Assembly: GCA_018333075.1 (NCBI GenBank)
Contig: BORH01000022.1
Coordinates: 1 to 60,288 of the forward strand
DNA: 60,288 nucleotides
Origin: Heyndrickxia sporothermodurans
Lineage (GTDB): Bacteria > Bacillota > Bacilli > Bacillales > Bacillaceae_C
Direction: 5' to 3'
Shown: positions 48,225 to 56,268 of the stretch, piece after piece
How positions within the stretch are numbered: position 1 is the first letter of the stretch
How the letters are laid out: every line of letters starts with the position of its first letter
Translations under genes and position numbers: made by a program
Notes under the pieces: generated by a model
The model's database searches: none
Seen by the model: the letters and a program-made list of their open reading frames with translations, nothing else
Told to the model about the DNA's origin: nothing

Positions 48225-48321
48225 TCCAGACACTCCTATTCAAAAGATATATTTTTCTTTATGTATCGTTTCCCACAAAGTAAGTAAAAATATTCTTAAA
48301 AAGTTTAAAAGGGTGATATTT

Positions 48322-48570
48322 GTGAGACTAATCGATGAACTATTTGAGATTTATCAAAATCGTTTAACTGCTGATGATGAAGATATCGATATTATAACTT
48401 TAGCTGTTTTAGAGGAATCAGATAGAAGGGATTTATTGAAAATTGTGGAAGAAATGAAGGATGACGAGCTTCAATCCTTTATTCGTCTTTATTTAATTGA
48501 AAGTTTAAAAGGAAAATTTGCTAACCGTTCAGCTGACACTTACCAAAACCCAACAAAATACCTACATTAA
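48322..48570 (+). CDS. DUF6154-type small acidic protein
   Basis: An 82-residue acidic helical protein (VRLIDELFEIYQNRLTADDED, then ITLAVLEESDRRDLLKIVEEM). Two GTG codons compete; the one at 48322 lies 6-7 bases after AAAGGGTG and is preferred to that at 48313. It stands alone between divergent and convergent neighbours and has a terminator. The family name is from memory. Confidence 0.7.
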   Translation: MRLIDELFEIYQNRLTADDEDIDIITLAVLEESDRRDLLKIVEEMKDDELQSFIRLYLIESLKGKFANRSADTYQNPTKYLH

Positions 48571-48575
48571 TATCA

Positions 48576-48605
48576 AAAAAACTGCCGTACTTGGCAGTTT
48601 CTTCG
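48576..48605. terminator. Bidirectional terminator before dps
   Basis: AAACTGCC (48579-48586) and GGCAGTTT (48593-48600) pair around a 6-nt loop with T-rich flanks on both strands. Confidence 0.7.
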
Positions 48606-48607
48606 TT

Positions 48608-49051
48608 TTATCCCAAATATGCATTTAACATCCATACATTCTTTTCTAAGTCCTCTTGCAAGGAAATAAACATATCTCCTGTTACTTCATCTCCAACTTG
48701 ATCAGCTAAAGATATTCCTTCTTTTAAATCGCCAATTAACATGTTAAAATCATTAATCACACTTTTAACCATTTCATCTGCTGATGGGATAGTAGCATCC
48801 TCTTTGATACTTGCCAATTCTAATGAGCCCTTTAAAGTTGAAACAGGTTTACCATTTATCGCCAATAATCTTTCAGCAAACTCATCAATTACGGTATCTG
48901 CTTTATTATAAAGCTCCTCGAATTTTTCATGGAGATTGAAAAAATGATGTCCCTTTACATACCAATGAAAATGATGAAATTTCGTATATAAAACTGTCCA
49001 ATTCGCTACCTGTTTATTTAGTACATCTAATAATTGTGATACATTTGCCAT
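48608..49051 (-). CDS. dps: Dps family ferritin-like DNA-protecting protein
   Basis: A 147-residue ferritin-like dodecamer subunit that stores iron and protects DNA. The ferroxidase residues are visible: HFHWYVKGHHFFNLHEKFEELYNKAD (His near 27 and 39, Asp/Glu near 50-55). The length is normal. GGAGGGA lies upstream of the ATG. A sigma-B-like promoter lies upstream, in line with stress control of B. subtilis dps. Confidence 0.96.
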   Translation of the reverse strand: MANVSQLLDVLNKQVANWTVLYTKFHHFHWYVKGHHFFNLHEKFEELYNKADTVIDEFAERLLAINGKPVSTLKGSLELASIKEDATIPSADEMVKSVINDFNMLIGDLKEGISLADQVGDEVTGDMFISLQEDLEKNVWMLNAYLG

Positions 49052-49073
49052 GATTATCCCTCCTACTAACTAA

Positions 49074-49098
49074 TTACCCATCCTTAGGAATGTTAAAC
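49074..49098 (-). promoter_or_regulatory. Sigma-B-type promoter of dps
   Basis: On the minus strand, GTTTAA (49093-49098), a 13-base spacer and GGGTAA (49074-49079), against the consensus GTTTaa-N12-15-GGGtAt. B. subtilis dps is a known member of the general stress regulon. Confidence 0.65.
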
Positions 49099-49112
49099 AT
49101 CATCATTATCTT

Positions 49113-49142
49113 TTACAAATTAATTAAAATACATGCTAAAAT
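49113..49142 (+). promoter_or_regulatory. Candidate sigma-A promoter of ytzI
   Basis: TTACAA (49113-49118), an 18-base spacer and TAAAAT (49137-49142), 37 bases before the GTG start. Confidence 0.4.
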
Positions 49143-49179
49143 AAATCTATAATGATAGAAGTAGGAGGTTTCAATCTTA

Positions 49180-49356
49180 GTGTTTACTTTAATAATGGTC
49201 ATTTCAGTCATAATTATAATTATTATTATTTTAGCCGCTGCATTAACCACTTCAAAAGCATATGCGTATAAGCATACAGTTGACCCTATAGAAAATAATC
49301 CCAATGTAAAAACGACATTCGATGAAAAAGAAAAGAATAACAATCAAACTGAATAA
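49180..49356 (+). CDS. ytzI: Small membrane protein YtzI
   Basis: A 58-residue single-pass membrane protein. The first ~25 residues are a hydrophobic helix (VFTLIMVISVIIIIIIILAAA), followed by TTSKAYAYKHTVDPIE and a charged tail. This fits my memory of YtzI. AGGAGG lies 13 bases upstream of the GTG, a slightly long gap. It lies beside dps, near where B. subtilis has ytzI, ytkA and luxS. No luxS is present here. The opposite-strand frame over this region is a shadow. Confidence 0.7.
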   Translation: MFTLIMVISVIIIIIIILAAALTTSKAYAYKHTVDPIENNPNVKTTFDEKEKNNNQTE

Positions 49357-49368
49357 CTTTTTGATTTT

Positions 49369-49402
49369 AAGAGTGGAGGATTCATCCCCACTCTTTCGAT
49401 TT
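49369..49402 (+). terminator. Terminator of ytzI
   Basis: AGAGTGG and CCACTCT (49370-49394) pair with AGG/CC in the loop and are followed by TTTCGATTT. Confidence 0.7.
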
Positions 49403-49432
49403 GGCATTTTATTTAATATTGAGGTTTCCTTT

Positions 49433-49462
49433 TTGACACTTTATTTTAACTATTGATATGAT
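49433..49462 (+). promoter_or_regulatory. Sigma-A promoter of yidD
   Basis: TTGACA (49433-49438), an 18-base spacer and TATGAT (49457-49462), 40 bases before the yidD start. Confidence 0.75.
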
Positions 49463-49502
49463 TTAACTATCTCAAAAATTAATTAAGGGAAGTATTATTT
49501 TC

Positions 49503-49748
49503 ATGCTTAAATTTATTTTTATCAAACTTATTCGCTTCTACCAATTAATTATTTCTCCACTAAAACCACCTACTTGCCGTTTTTATCCAACTTGTTCACA
49601 ATATGGATTGGAAGCAGTTAAACGTTTTGGGGCATTTCGAGGTGGATGGTTAACTATAAAAAGAATCCTTAAGTGTCATCCTTTACATCCAGGAGGATTT
49701 GACCCAGTTCCCGAAAAAGTATCAGCTAAAAAAAAGAATGATAATTAA
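49503..49748 (+). CDS. yidD: Membrane protein insertion efficiency factor YidD
   Basis: An 81-residue YidD family protein (B. subtilis YtjA). The signature [30 protein letters not shown] (near residues 8-37) and the end [17 protein letters not shown] are unmistakable. It helps the YidC/Sec route insert membrane proteins, probably at the inner face of the membrane via its amphipathic N-terminal helix. In this region it usually lies near luxS; it stands alone here with its own promoter. Confidence 0.96.
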   Translation: MLKFIFIKLIRFYQLIISPLKPPTCRFYPTCSQYGLEAVKRFGAFRGGWLTIKRILKCHPLHPGGFDPVPEKVSAKKKNDN

Positions 49749-49841
49749 CTTCATTTTTGGACTCATTTACCTATTATAGATTTCAGCTCTTTACAAAAAC
49801 TAATTTTGTATCATGAAAACCTATAAAGGGGTGAGGTACAA

Positions 49842-50003
49842 ATGGCAAAGGATGTATTATGTGAAGTAAATAATTGTCATTATTGGGCAAACGGAAATCG
49901 TTGTTCTGCCGATGAAATTTACGTCGTCAGCCACAAAGGGAATAAAGCAGATAAAACGGAAGAGACAGATTGCAAAACCTTTAAACCAGAAGGAAATTGG
50001 TAA
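49842..50003 (+). CDS. DUF1540 four-cysteine small protein
   Basis: A 53-residue protein with Cys at residues 7, 12, 21 and 47 (LCEVNNCHYWANGNRCSADEI ... DCKTFKP), the spacing of the DUF1540 family, which probably binds a metal (zinc) or forms a small disulfide-stabilised fold. Family members are widespread in spore formers. AAAGGGGTGAGG precedes the ATG. It is followed by a strong terminator that also serves menC. Confidence 0.8.
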   Translation: MAKDVLCEVNNCHYWANGNRCSADEIYVVSHKGNKADKTEETDCKTFKPEGNW

Positions 50004-50018
50004 TGAATAAATAAACGG

Positions 50019-50064
50019 TAGGTCAAAGAAAATCGGAATATTCCTGATTTCTTTGACCTATTAA
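50019..50064. terminator. Bidirectional terminator between the DUF1540 gene and menC
   Basis: TAGGTCAAAGAAA..TC and GA..TTTCTTTGACCTA form a long near-perfect stem (about 15 bp) with a loop rich in GGAATATTCC. Confidence 0.85.
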
Positions 50065-51174
50065 CTATATGTTAGAGAAAGTTTCAGAATAATAGGTAAC
50101 TTGATCCATTCGCTTCTGATTTAATTCAAAGCCAATTCCTGGGCTTAATGGCGCATCGATTTTTCCATTATTTATTTCTACAAAAGGCAGAATTATATCC
50201 TCTTCCCAAAAACGGCTAGATGCTGATAAATCACCAGGTATCGAAAAACCTTTTAATGTAGAGAGAGCAATATTAAAAGCTCTAGATATCCCGTATTCAA
50301 TCATTCCCCCACACCAAACTTGTATCCCATTTCTTTGGCATAAATCATGAATGGCAATTGCATTGTTTAAACCACCCACACGTCCAATTTTTATATTAAT
50401 TACACGACAGCTTTGAAGCTTAATCGCACTTTCCGCATCATGGTACGTCACAATGCTTTCATCTAAACAGACTGGAGTCTTTATTTCTTGTTGCAATCTT
50501 GAATGCTCTACAATATCATCTACTGCTAACGGTTGCTCTATCATTAACAAGTTAAACTCATCAAGCGCTTTTAGTAAAGCAATATCATTTAATGTATATG
50601 CAGAATTTGCATCAGCCATAAGAGGCAGGAAAGGAAATTGACGTCGAATCTCTTTTAAAAGCTGAAAATCGCTTCCAGGTTTTATTTTCACTTTCACCCT
50701 TTTGTATCCTTCATATAAATATGTCTCTATTTGTGATAAAGCATCCTTTATACAATTTGATCCCACAACAACTCCTGCAGGAACTTCACTACGCGTACCG
50801 TTTATATACCTCCATAAAGGAGATTGATTAACCTTTGAAAATAAATCCCATATCGCTGTCTCTAAACCTGCTTTCGCCATATGATTTCCTCTAATCGAAC
50901 GAAATCTTTTTTCAATTTCATTCGGTTGCTCGATAGGAGTTTTAAACACTAGAGGAATCAAAAAATCTTTAAGCATATGGTAGGAGGTTTGAATGGTTTC
51001 TTCAGTGTACCATGGGGTTGAAAAAGCAACTACTTCACCATACCCCTTTACTCCATCTTGATTGATAACTTCTATAATAATCGCTTCTCGTTCAATAACT
51101 GTACCTAATGACGTAGAAAAAGGCATTTTTAAAGGCATCTTAATCATAAATAATTTTATTTCTTTAATTTTCAT
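50065..51174 (-). CDS. menC: o-Succinylbenzoate synthase MenC
   Basis: Dehydrates SHCHC to o-succinylbenzoate in menaquinone synthesis. It is a 369-residue enolase-superfamily protein: general-acid Lys in YKRVKVKIKPG (near residue 162), Mg ligands in LMADANSAY (near 188), MIEQPL (near 215) and CLDESI (near 238), and the second Lys in NIKIGRVGG (near 263). The N-acylamino-acid-racemase-like branch fits Bacillus MenC. The start is the ATG at 51174 with AAAGGA upstream; it overlaps the end of menE by 11 bases. Confidence 0.93.
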   Translation of the reverse strand: MKIKEIKLFMIKMPLKMPFSTSLGTVIEREAIIIEVINQDGVKGYGEVVAFSTPWYTEETIQTSYHMLKDFLIPLVFKTPIEQPNEIEKRFRSIRGNHMAKAGLETAIWDLFSKVNQSPLWRYINGTRSEVPAGVVVGSNCIKDALSQIETYLYEGYKRVKVKIKPGSDFQLLKEIRRQFPFLPLMADANSAYTLNDIALLKALDEFNLLMIEQPLAVDDIVEHSRLQQEIKTPVCLDESIVTYHDAESAIKLQSCRVINIKIGRVGGLNNAIAIHDLCQRNGIQVWCGGMIEYGISRAFNIALSTLKGFSIPGDLSASSRFWEEDIILPFVEINNGKIDAPLSPGIGFELNQKRMDQVTYYSETFSNI

Positions 51175-52654
51175 CTTTTTCATCCTTTAAAATGAAATCG
51201 ATTAATTTACGCCTTAATAATTTATTGGAAGCATTTCTAGGCAATGAGTCAACAAAGTATATTTGTTTTGGAATTTTATATTTCGCTAGATATTCCTTAC
51301 AAAAATTGATTAATTCCTCTATTGTTAACGAAGCTTTCGATACTACAAAACCAACTGGAATTTGGCCCCACTGAGCGTCCTCAATCCCCGTTACACCAGC
51401 TTCTACAACTGATGGGTGAGACATAAGAACCTCTTCAACTTCAGCTGGATAGATATTTTCTCCTCCAGAAATAATTAAGTCAGAGCGCCGATCCATAACA
51501 AAAAGATAGCCTTCTTCATCAACATATCCTATGTCTCCCGTATAAAACCATCCATCTGCAAAATTAGCATCATTTGCTTCTTTACGATTCAAATACCCAA
51601 CTGTAACATTAGGACCCTTCACAACTATTTCACCTGGTCGGTTAGCAGGTAATTGAATATCCTTATCCATGATTTTCAATTGTGAAGGAAACAATGGTTT
51701 ACCAGCAGATCCTAGCTTTAATAAGCTATCTTCTGGGGATAGAGTAACGATTTGAGATGAAGTTTCTGTCATACCATAGGTTTGAAATACAGGGATTTTT
51801 TTTTCTAAACAAGCTTCAAGTAAAGGTCTTGGTGCAGGTCCACCCCCCAGTAGCATACAACGAAAACACTCATGATACTTAGAGTCATCTAAATTCTCTA
51901 TTAAGCGATAAAGCATTGTACTAACCACTGACATAATTGTCACATCGCCTTTTTTCAATACTTCATTGATTCTCTGTTCTTCAAAATGTTCGAATAAAAA
52001 GACCGGTATTCCATAAATCACACTGCGCATTAATATGGATAAACCGCTTATATGAAAAAGAGGAACGGCACATAACCAACCGTCATCCTCCTTAATCCCT
52101 AAATTTAAGGAGGATCCTATTGCACTCCACCAGTGATTTCCATATGTTTGCATAACTCCTTTTGGTACACCAGTTGTACCTGATGTATACATAATCGAAC
52201 AAACACGATTCAAATGAAATTCTTCTAATAGAGCGTACTGAATTGGATCTAAGCGTTCCATATCATGAATCATTATCATTGAGAGTCCAGAATAAAGCGA
52301 CTTGATTTCATCCAGCTTTTTTGCAAAATCTACTTCACTAATTAGTATTTTAGATTCACTATCTTTTAATTGAAAAGCCATTTCATTAGCGGATAAACGG
52401 TGGTTTAAAAAAACTGCAGTTACACCAAGCTGCTGAAGAGCATGAATAAGAATAACTGTATAAGGACGATTAGCAGTAAGAATAGCAACCGAATCATTGA
52501 TTTTTATTCCTAAAGAAGCTATTTTTTTCGCCACTTCCTCTACTCTTTGATAAAGTTCGGAAAAACTCCATTCTTCTTCTTCAAAAATAAGTGCTGTGCG
52601 ATTTGGCGTTAGTGTTGCTCTTTGCTTCAAAAAATTAGGTAGTACTTGATTCAT
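51164..52654 (-). CDS. menE: o-Succinylbenzoate-CoA ligase MenE
   Basis: Activates o-succinylbenzoate with CoA and ATP. It is a 496-residue adenylating enzyme: P-loop IMYTSGTTGVPKGVMQ (near residue 152), QTYGMTET (near 292), hinge YTGDIGYVDEEGYLFVMDRRSDLIISGGENIYP (near 368-400), and the late Lys in LPRNASNKLLRRK (near 482). AAAGGTG lies upstream of the ATG. It lies 200 bases after menB, separated by a terminator and an interspersed repeat. It overlaps menC. Confidence 0.95.
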   Translation of the reverse strand: MNQVLPNFLKQRATLTPNRTALIFEEEEWSFSELYQRVEEVAKKIASLGIKINDSVAILTANRPYTVILIHALQQLGVTAVFLNHRLSANEMAFQLKDSESKILISEVDFAKKLDEIKSLYSGLSMIMIHDMERLDPIQYALLEEFHLNRVCSIMYTSGTTGVPKGVMQTYGNHWWSAIGSSLNLGIKEDDGWLCAVPLFHISGLSILMRSVIYGIPVFLFEHFEEQRINEVLKKGDVTIMSVVSTMLYRLIENLDDSKYHECFRCMLLGGGPAPRPLLEACLEKKIPVFQTYGMTETSSQIVTLSPEDSLLKLGSAGKPLFPSQLKIMDKDIQLPANRPGEIVVKGPNVTVGYLNRKEANDANFADGWFYTGDIGYVDEEGYLFVMDRRSDLIISGGENIYPAEVEEVLMSHPSVVEAGVTGIEDAQWGQIPVGFVVSKASLTIEELINFCKEYLAKYKIPKQIYFVDSLPRNASNKLLRRKLIDFILKDEKDEN

Positions 52655-52671
52655 TATTAATCACCTTTATT

Positions 52672-52790
52672 AATTCTAAGATTCTAATAATCCGACATAC
52701 TTACAGGGAATTTTAACAGAAAAATAATCCTTAGAGGGGTAACACTCATTGAGAGAAATCCTGAAGTACGTTAGTCACATCGTTTCTTCC
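52672..52790. repeat. Interspersed intergenic repeat, short copy
   Basis: A short block contains CCTGAAGTACGTTAGTCAC (52760-52778) and upstream pieces (TCCTTAGAGGGGTAACA) that line up with the long copy at 10395-10563. It occupies the gap between menB and menE. Confidence 0.5.
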
Positions 52791-52797
52791 TATCTTT

Positions 52798-52838
52798 TTA
52801 AAAAAGCTTGATGGGTATTATCCATCAAGCTTTTCTCG
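52798..52838 (-). terminator. Terminator after menB
   Basis: AAAAGCTTGATGG and CCATCAAGCTTTT pair perfectly (13 bp) around a short loop, with TTTTAAAAAGA following on the minus strand. It divides menF-D-H-B from menE-C. Confidence 0.85.
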
Positions 52839-52854
52839 GTTAATATACTTTAAA

Positions 52855-53673
52855 TCAAGGGAAACGAGGGAATTGACCAAAATCAGGTTTACGTTTTTCT
52901 TTAAACGCATCCCTACCTTCTTTTGCTTCATCAGTAGTATAGTATAATAATGTTGCGTCTCCACCAAGCTGTTGAAGTCCAGCTAAACCGTCGGTATCTG
53001 CATTAAAAGATGCTTTTAAGAAACGAAGTGCAGTGGAGCTTTTCTCTAAGATTTCTTCACACCATTTAACCGTTTCTTCTTCAAGCTTTTCTAATGGTAC
53101 AACTGTATTTACAAGTCCCATATCCAAAGCTTCTTGGGCATTATATTGACGGCATAAATACCAAATTTCTCTCGCTTTCTTATGTCCAACAATACGAGCT
53201 AAATAACCTGCACCATATCCAGCATCAAAGCTACCAACTTTTGGACCAGTTTGACCAAATATTGCATTATCAGCTGCAATTGTTAAGTCACATACAATAT
53301 GTAAAACATGTCCACCACCTATTGCATAGCCAGCAACCATTGCAATGACAGGTTTTGGAGTAAAGCGTATAAGTCTTTGTAGATCTAATACATTTAAACG
53401 AGGGATATTATCCTCACCTACATATCCACCATGTCCACGAACCTTTTGGTCCCCACCGGAACAAAATGCTTTCTCGCCTGCACCCGTTAAAATGATTACA
53501 CCAATTTTAGAATCATCACGTGCATATGAAAATGCATCGATTAATTCCATTACTGTTTTTGGGCGAAACGCATTATGAACATGAGGTCGGTTAATTGTTA
53601 TTTTTGCAATTCCATTATGTGTTTCATAAAGAATATCTTCATATTCTCTTTCAGCTTTCCAATCTATTGCCAT
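52855..53673 (-). CDS. menB: 1,4-Dihydroxy-2-naphthoyl-CoA synthase MenB
   Basis: Closes the second ring of the naphthoquinone by converting o-succinylbenzoyl-CoA to 1,4-dihydroxy-2-naphthoyl-CoA. It is a 272-residue crotonase-fold protein. The substrate loop [15 protein letters not shown] (near residue 70), [19 protein letters not shown] (oxyanion Gly, near 117) and [12 protein letters not shown] (near 147) are typical. The start is the ATG at 53673 (MAIDWKAER) with AAGGAGG upstream; a 27-base longer frame has no site. A terminator follows. Confidence 0.97.
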   Translation of the reverse strand: MAIDWKAEREYEDILYETHNGIAKITINRPHVHNAFRPKTVMELIDAFSYARDDSKIGVIILTGAGEKAFCSGGDQKVRGHGGYVGEDNIPRLNVLDLQRLIRFTPKPVIAMVAGYAIGGGHVLHIVCDLTIAADNAIFGQTGPKVGSFDAGYGAGYLARIVGHKKAREIWYLCRQYNAQEALDMGLVNTVVPLEKLEEETVKWCEEILEKSSTALRFLKASFNADTDGLAGLQQLGGDATLLYYTTDEAKEGRDAFKEKRKPDFGQFPRFP

Positions 53674-53713
53674 TAGAAAAACCTCCTTAAAATGATTCAT
53701 TCGAATTACTTTG

Positions 53714-54520
53714 TTAATTCGACAAAAACTCCCTTATTATTGTACCAAACTTTTGAGAATCTTCCACATGAATTGCATGTCCAACATTCAGAACTGTTTC
53801 GTGCTTAACATTTGGAAGAAGTTTTTTCATTTCATCTGCTATTCTGCAAAACTTTTCATCTAAACTTCCGGTAATAATTAATACAGGTACATTTAAATAT
53901 TGTAGCTGATTCCACAACGATGGCATACTACCAGTTCCCATCCCTTTTAAACTGTTCGCTAAACCAATAGGATTATTCGACAATCTTTGCTTCTTAAATA
54001 CTTCCTGAATGGATGGATCTAATTTCTTTTGAGTTTGAAATAAAGGAATATTTGTCCAATATTTAACAAAAGATTCAACGCCTTCCTCTAACAATTGTGT
54101 TGCTAGTAGGTAATCCTTTTCGCAACGATCACTTCGTTCAACTTCTGTTTTTAGACCAGGTGTTGAACTCTCGAGAATCAGTTTGTTTACCATGTAAGGG
54201 AAATTCGTTGCAAATGTTAATGCCAGTCTTCCCCCCATTGAATAACCAATTATATTAATCCTATTAACACTTAATTGAATGAGTATTTCTTTTATATCCT
54301 CTGCAACTCTTTCAATTTGATATCTATTTTCATCAATTGGACTATCTGTTTTCCCATGACCAAGTATATCTATTAAGATTAATTGAAATTGATTACTTAA
54401 CTTAGGCTGAAATGAATTCCATGTAGTAATATCACCTGTAAAACCGTGCAGCATTAAAAGTGGATCACCTTGTCCATATACCTTGACATGGTAATATACT
54501 TCATTTACATTCACAATCAT
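53714..54520 (-). CDS. menH: SHCHC synthase MenH (YtxM)
   Basis: Removes pyruvate from SEPHCHC to give SHCHC. It is a 268-residue alpha/beta hydrolase: oxyanion loop [12 protein letters not shown] (near residue 25), nucleophile [13 protein letters not shown] (Ser near 95), Asp in ITGSLDEKF (near 220) and His in NVGHAIHVE (near 248). Its ATG overlaps the menD TGA (ATGA), so the two are coupled. It lies between menD and menB as in B. subtilis. Confidence 0.93.
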   Translation of the reverse strand: MIVNVNEVYYHVKVYGQGDPLLMLHGFTGDITTWNSFQPKLSNQFQLILIDILGHGKTDSPIDENRYQIERVAEDIKEILIQLSVNRINIIGYSMGGRLALTFATNFPYMVNKLILESSTPGLKTEVERSDRCEKDYLLATQLLEEGVESFVKYWTNIPLFQTQKKLDPSIQEVFKKQRLSNNPIGLANSLKGMGTGSMPSLWNQLQYLNVPVLIITGSLDEKFCRIADEMKKLLPNVKHETVLNVGHAIHVEDSQKFGTIIREFLSN

Positions 54521-56268
54521 AAGTGACTACCTTGAAAATATCGTTCAATTTCAGTTGAAACTTGTGTCCACATTTTTCGGTGTACTTCCACATTTTTTTC
54601 GCGATTCGTAGGAACTTCAATCACATTTAATCCTTTTCTTTCAATTGCTTCTTCAATTGATCGGTGAAAGTCGTTCCAACTCTCTACTTTTTTATAGTTC
54701 CCATTATACATTTCAACAGCATTGGAAAATTCTAAATCAGTAGGTGTTCCGAATAGAGCTTCAAAATGCTTTGGTTCACTCGTCTGTGGAAGAAATGAGA
54801 AGATTCCACCACCATTATTATTAATAACAATAATCGTTATATTTAACTGATGCATTTTAGCTGCTAATAGCCCATTTAAATCATGGAAAAAAGATAAATC
54901 TCCTATTAATAAAAATGATGATTCACCATAAAGGCTTACTCCCAATGCGGTTGATACAACACCATCAATTCCATTTGCACCTCGATTTGCTAAAACACGG
55001 ATGTTAGAATGATTTGCATGAAAAAAAGTATCGACATCACGAATTGGCATACTATTTCCTACAAATAAATGACTATTTTCAGGCATTTTTTTTAATAATT
55101 CGATTACTACTTTTCCTTCATCTAGTTCCTGGATATCGTTAATTTCATGCATAACAGTTTCACGAGCAATTTGATTTAATTCCTGCCACATTTCTAGCCA
55201 TCGAGACATTCTTTTTTCCTTCAGCCGATCAGTTAAATCTGAGCAAAACATTACTTCATTACTATAAATCATATGTGTTCCCGCTTTAATTGGATCACGC
55301 CATTCATTACCTTCTTCAATAATATAATGCTCTGTATGCTGAAGCCGTTTCATGTATTTAGTTAAAGGCTTTGATACAGGCATCCCTCCAAATCGAATTA
55401 TAACATCTGGCATGAGCTGTTGATCTGTTTGAAGATCTTTCAAAATTGCATCATAGCTATCAATAATCATATTGTCAGAAATATGTCCACTTCGCAATTG
55501 AGATAAAGGATCCGCAATAATTGGATAGCCCAATGCCTCTGATAATGGTAATACAGCAGCGACAAATTTTGGGTCATCAATTACACCACATACAATTAAC
55601 CCTTTTTCTATGTTTTGTAAACGATCGCAAATCTTTTCCATCTCGCGTGAAGGTAAAAAAGCTTGTCCCTGTAAAACAGCTACAGCAGGTTGACTATCCA
55701 TATTAGTAAAGGCTGATGGCTCTAAAATAGGAATTAATGGCTCTCTAATTGGAAAATTCAAATGAACAGGTCCTGCAGGAGCTTGCATTGAAAAATGCAC
55801 AGCTCTTGTTGCAGTAGTACGTACATAATCGATCATTTCTTTTTCTTGTTCTGGTAATGCCATTTCCACAAACCATTTTACATGCTTACCATATAAATGA
55901 ATTTGATCAATTGCTTGTGGTGCGCCAATATCCCTTAATTCATGTGGCCTATCTGCTGTTAATACAATTAATGGAACTCTTGCAAGTTTTGCTTCTACAA
56001 TTGCAGGAAAATAATTCGCAGCAGCTGTTCCAGATGTACAAAGTAAAGCAACTGGTTTTCTTGTTTGCTTTGCAATTCCTAAAGCAAAAAAAGCAGCAGA
56101 GCGTTCATCAATATTAATGTGATATTTAAGCTTTGGATGATCAGCAATTAATAAAGCTAGTGGTGTAGACCTGGAACCAGGGCTAATAACAACATCCTCT
56201 ACACCCGAATTAGATAATTCCTGAATAAATCCAGCTAAGTAATTAGTCAGTATTTCCTGGTGCTTCAT
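54517..56268 (-). CDS. menD: SEPHCHC synthase MenD
   Basis: The thiamine-diphosphate enzyme that joins isochorismate with 2-oxoglutarate. It is 583 residues long. The N-terminal motif is VVISPGSRSTPLALL (near residue 27), with catalytic Glu in HINIDERSAAFFALG (near 54); FVGNSMPIRDVD (near 400) and RGANGIDGVVSTALG (near 420) precede the Mg-ThDP motif GDLSFFHDLNGLL (near 450). Start and stop both overlap neighbours by four bases (menF and menH), a tight translationally coupled operon. Confidence 0.96.
   Translation of the reverse strand: MKHQEILTNYLAGFIQELSNSGVEDVVISPGSRSTPLALLIADHPKLKYHINIDERSAAFFALGIAKQTRKPVALLCTSGTAAANYFPAIVEAKLARVPLIVLTADRPHELRDIGAPQAIDQIHLYGKHVKWFVEMALPEQEKEMIDYVRTTATRAVHFSMQAPAGPVHLNFPIREPLIPILEPSAFTNMDSQPAVAVLQGQAFLPSREMEKICDRLQNIEKGLIVCGVIDDPKFVAAVLPLSEALGYPIIADPLSQLRSGHISDNMIIDSYDAILKDLQTDQQLMPDVIIRFGGMPVSKPLTKYMKRLQHTEHYIIEEGNEWRDPIKAGTHMIYSNEVMFCSDLTDRLKEKRMSRWLEMWQELNQIARETVMHEINDIQELDEGKVVIELLKKMPENSHLFVGNSMPIRDVDTFFHANHSNIRVLANRGANGIDGVVSTALGVSLYGESSFLLIGDLSFFHDLNGLLAAKMHQLNITIIVINNNGGGIFSFLPQTSEPKHFEALFGTPTDLEFSNAVEMYNGNYKKVESWNDFHRSIEEAIERKGLNVIEVPTNREKNVEVHRKMWTQVSTEIERYFQGSHL

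Noticed and set aside
49113-49343. Minus-strand 76-codon frame upstream of dps
   Set aside because: Antisense to the better-supported ytzI frame, which has AGGAGG, a membrane helix and a terminator.
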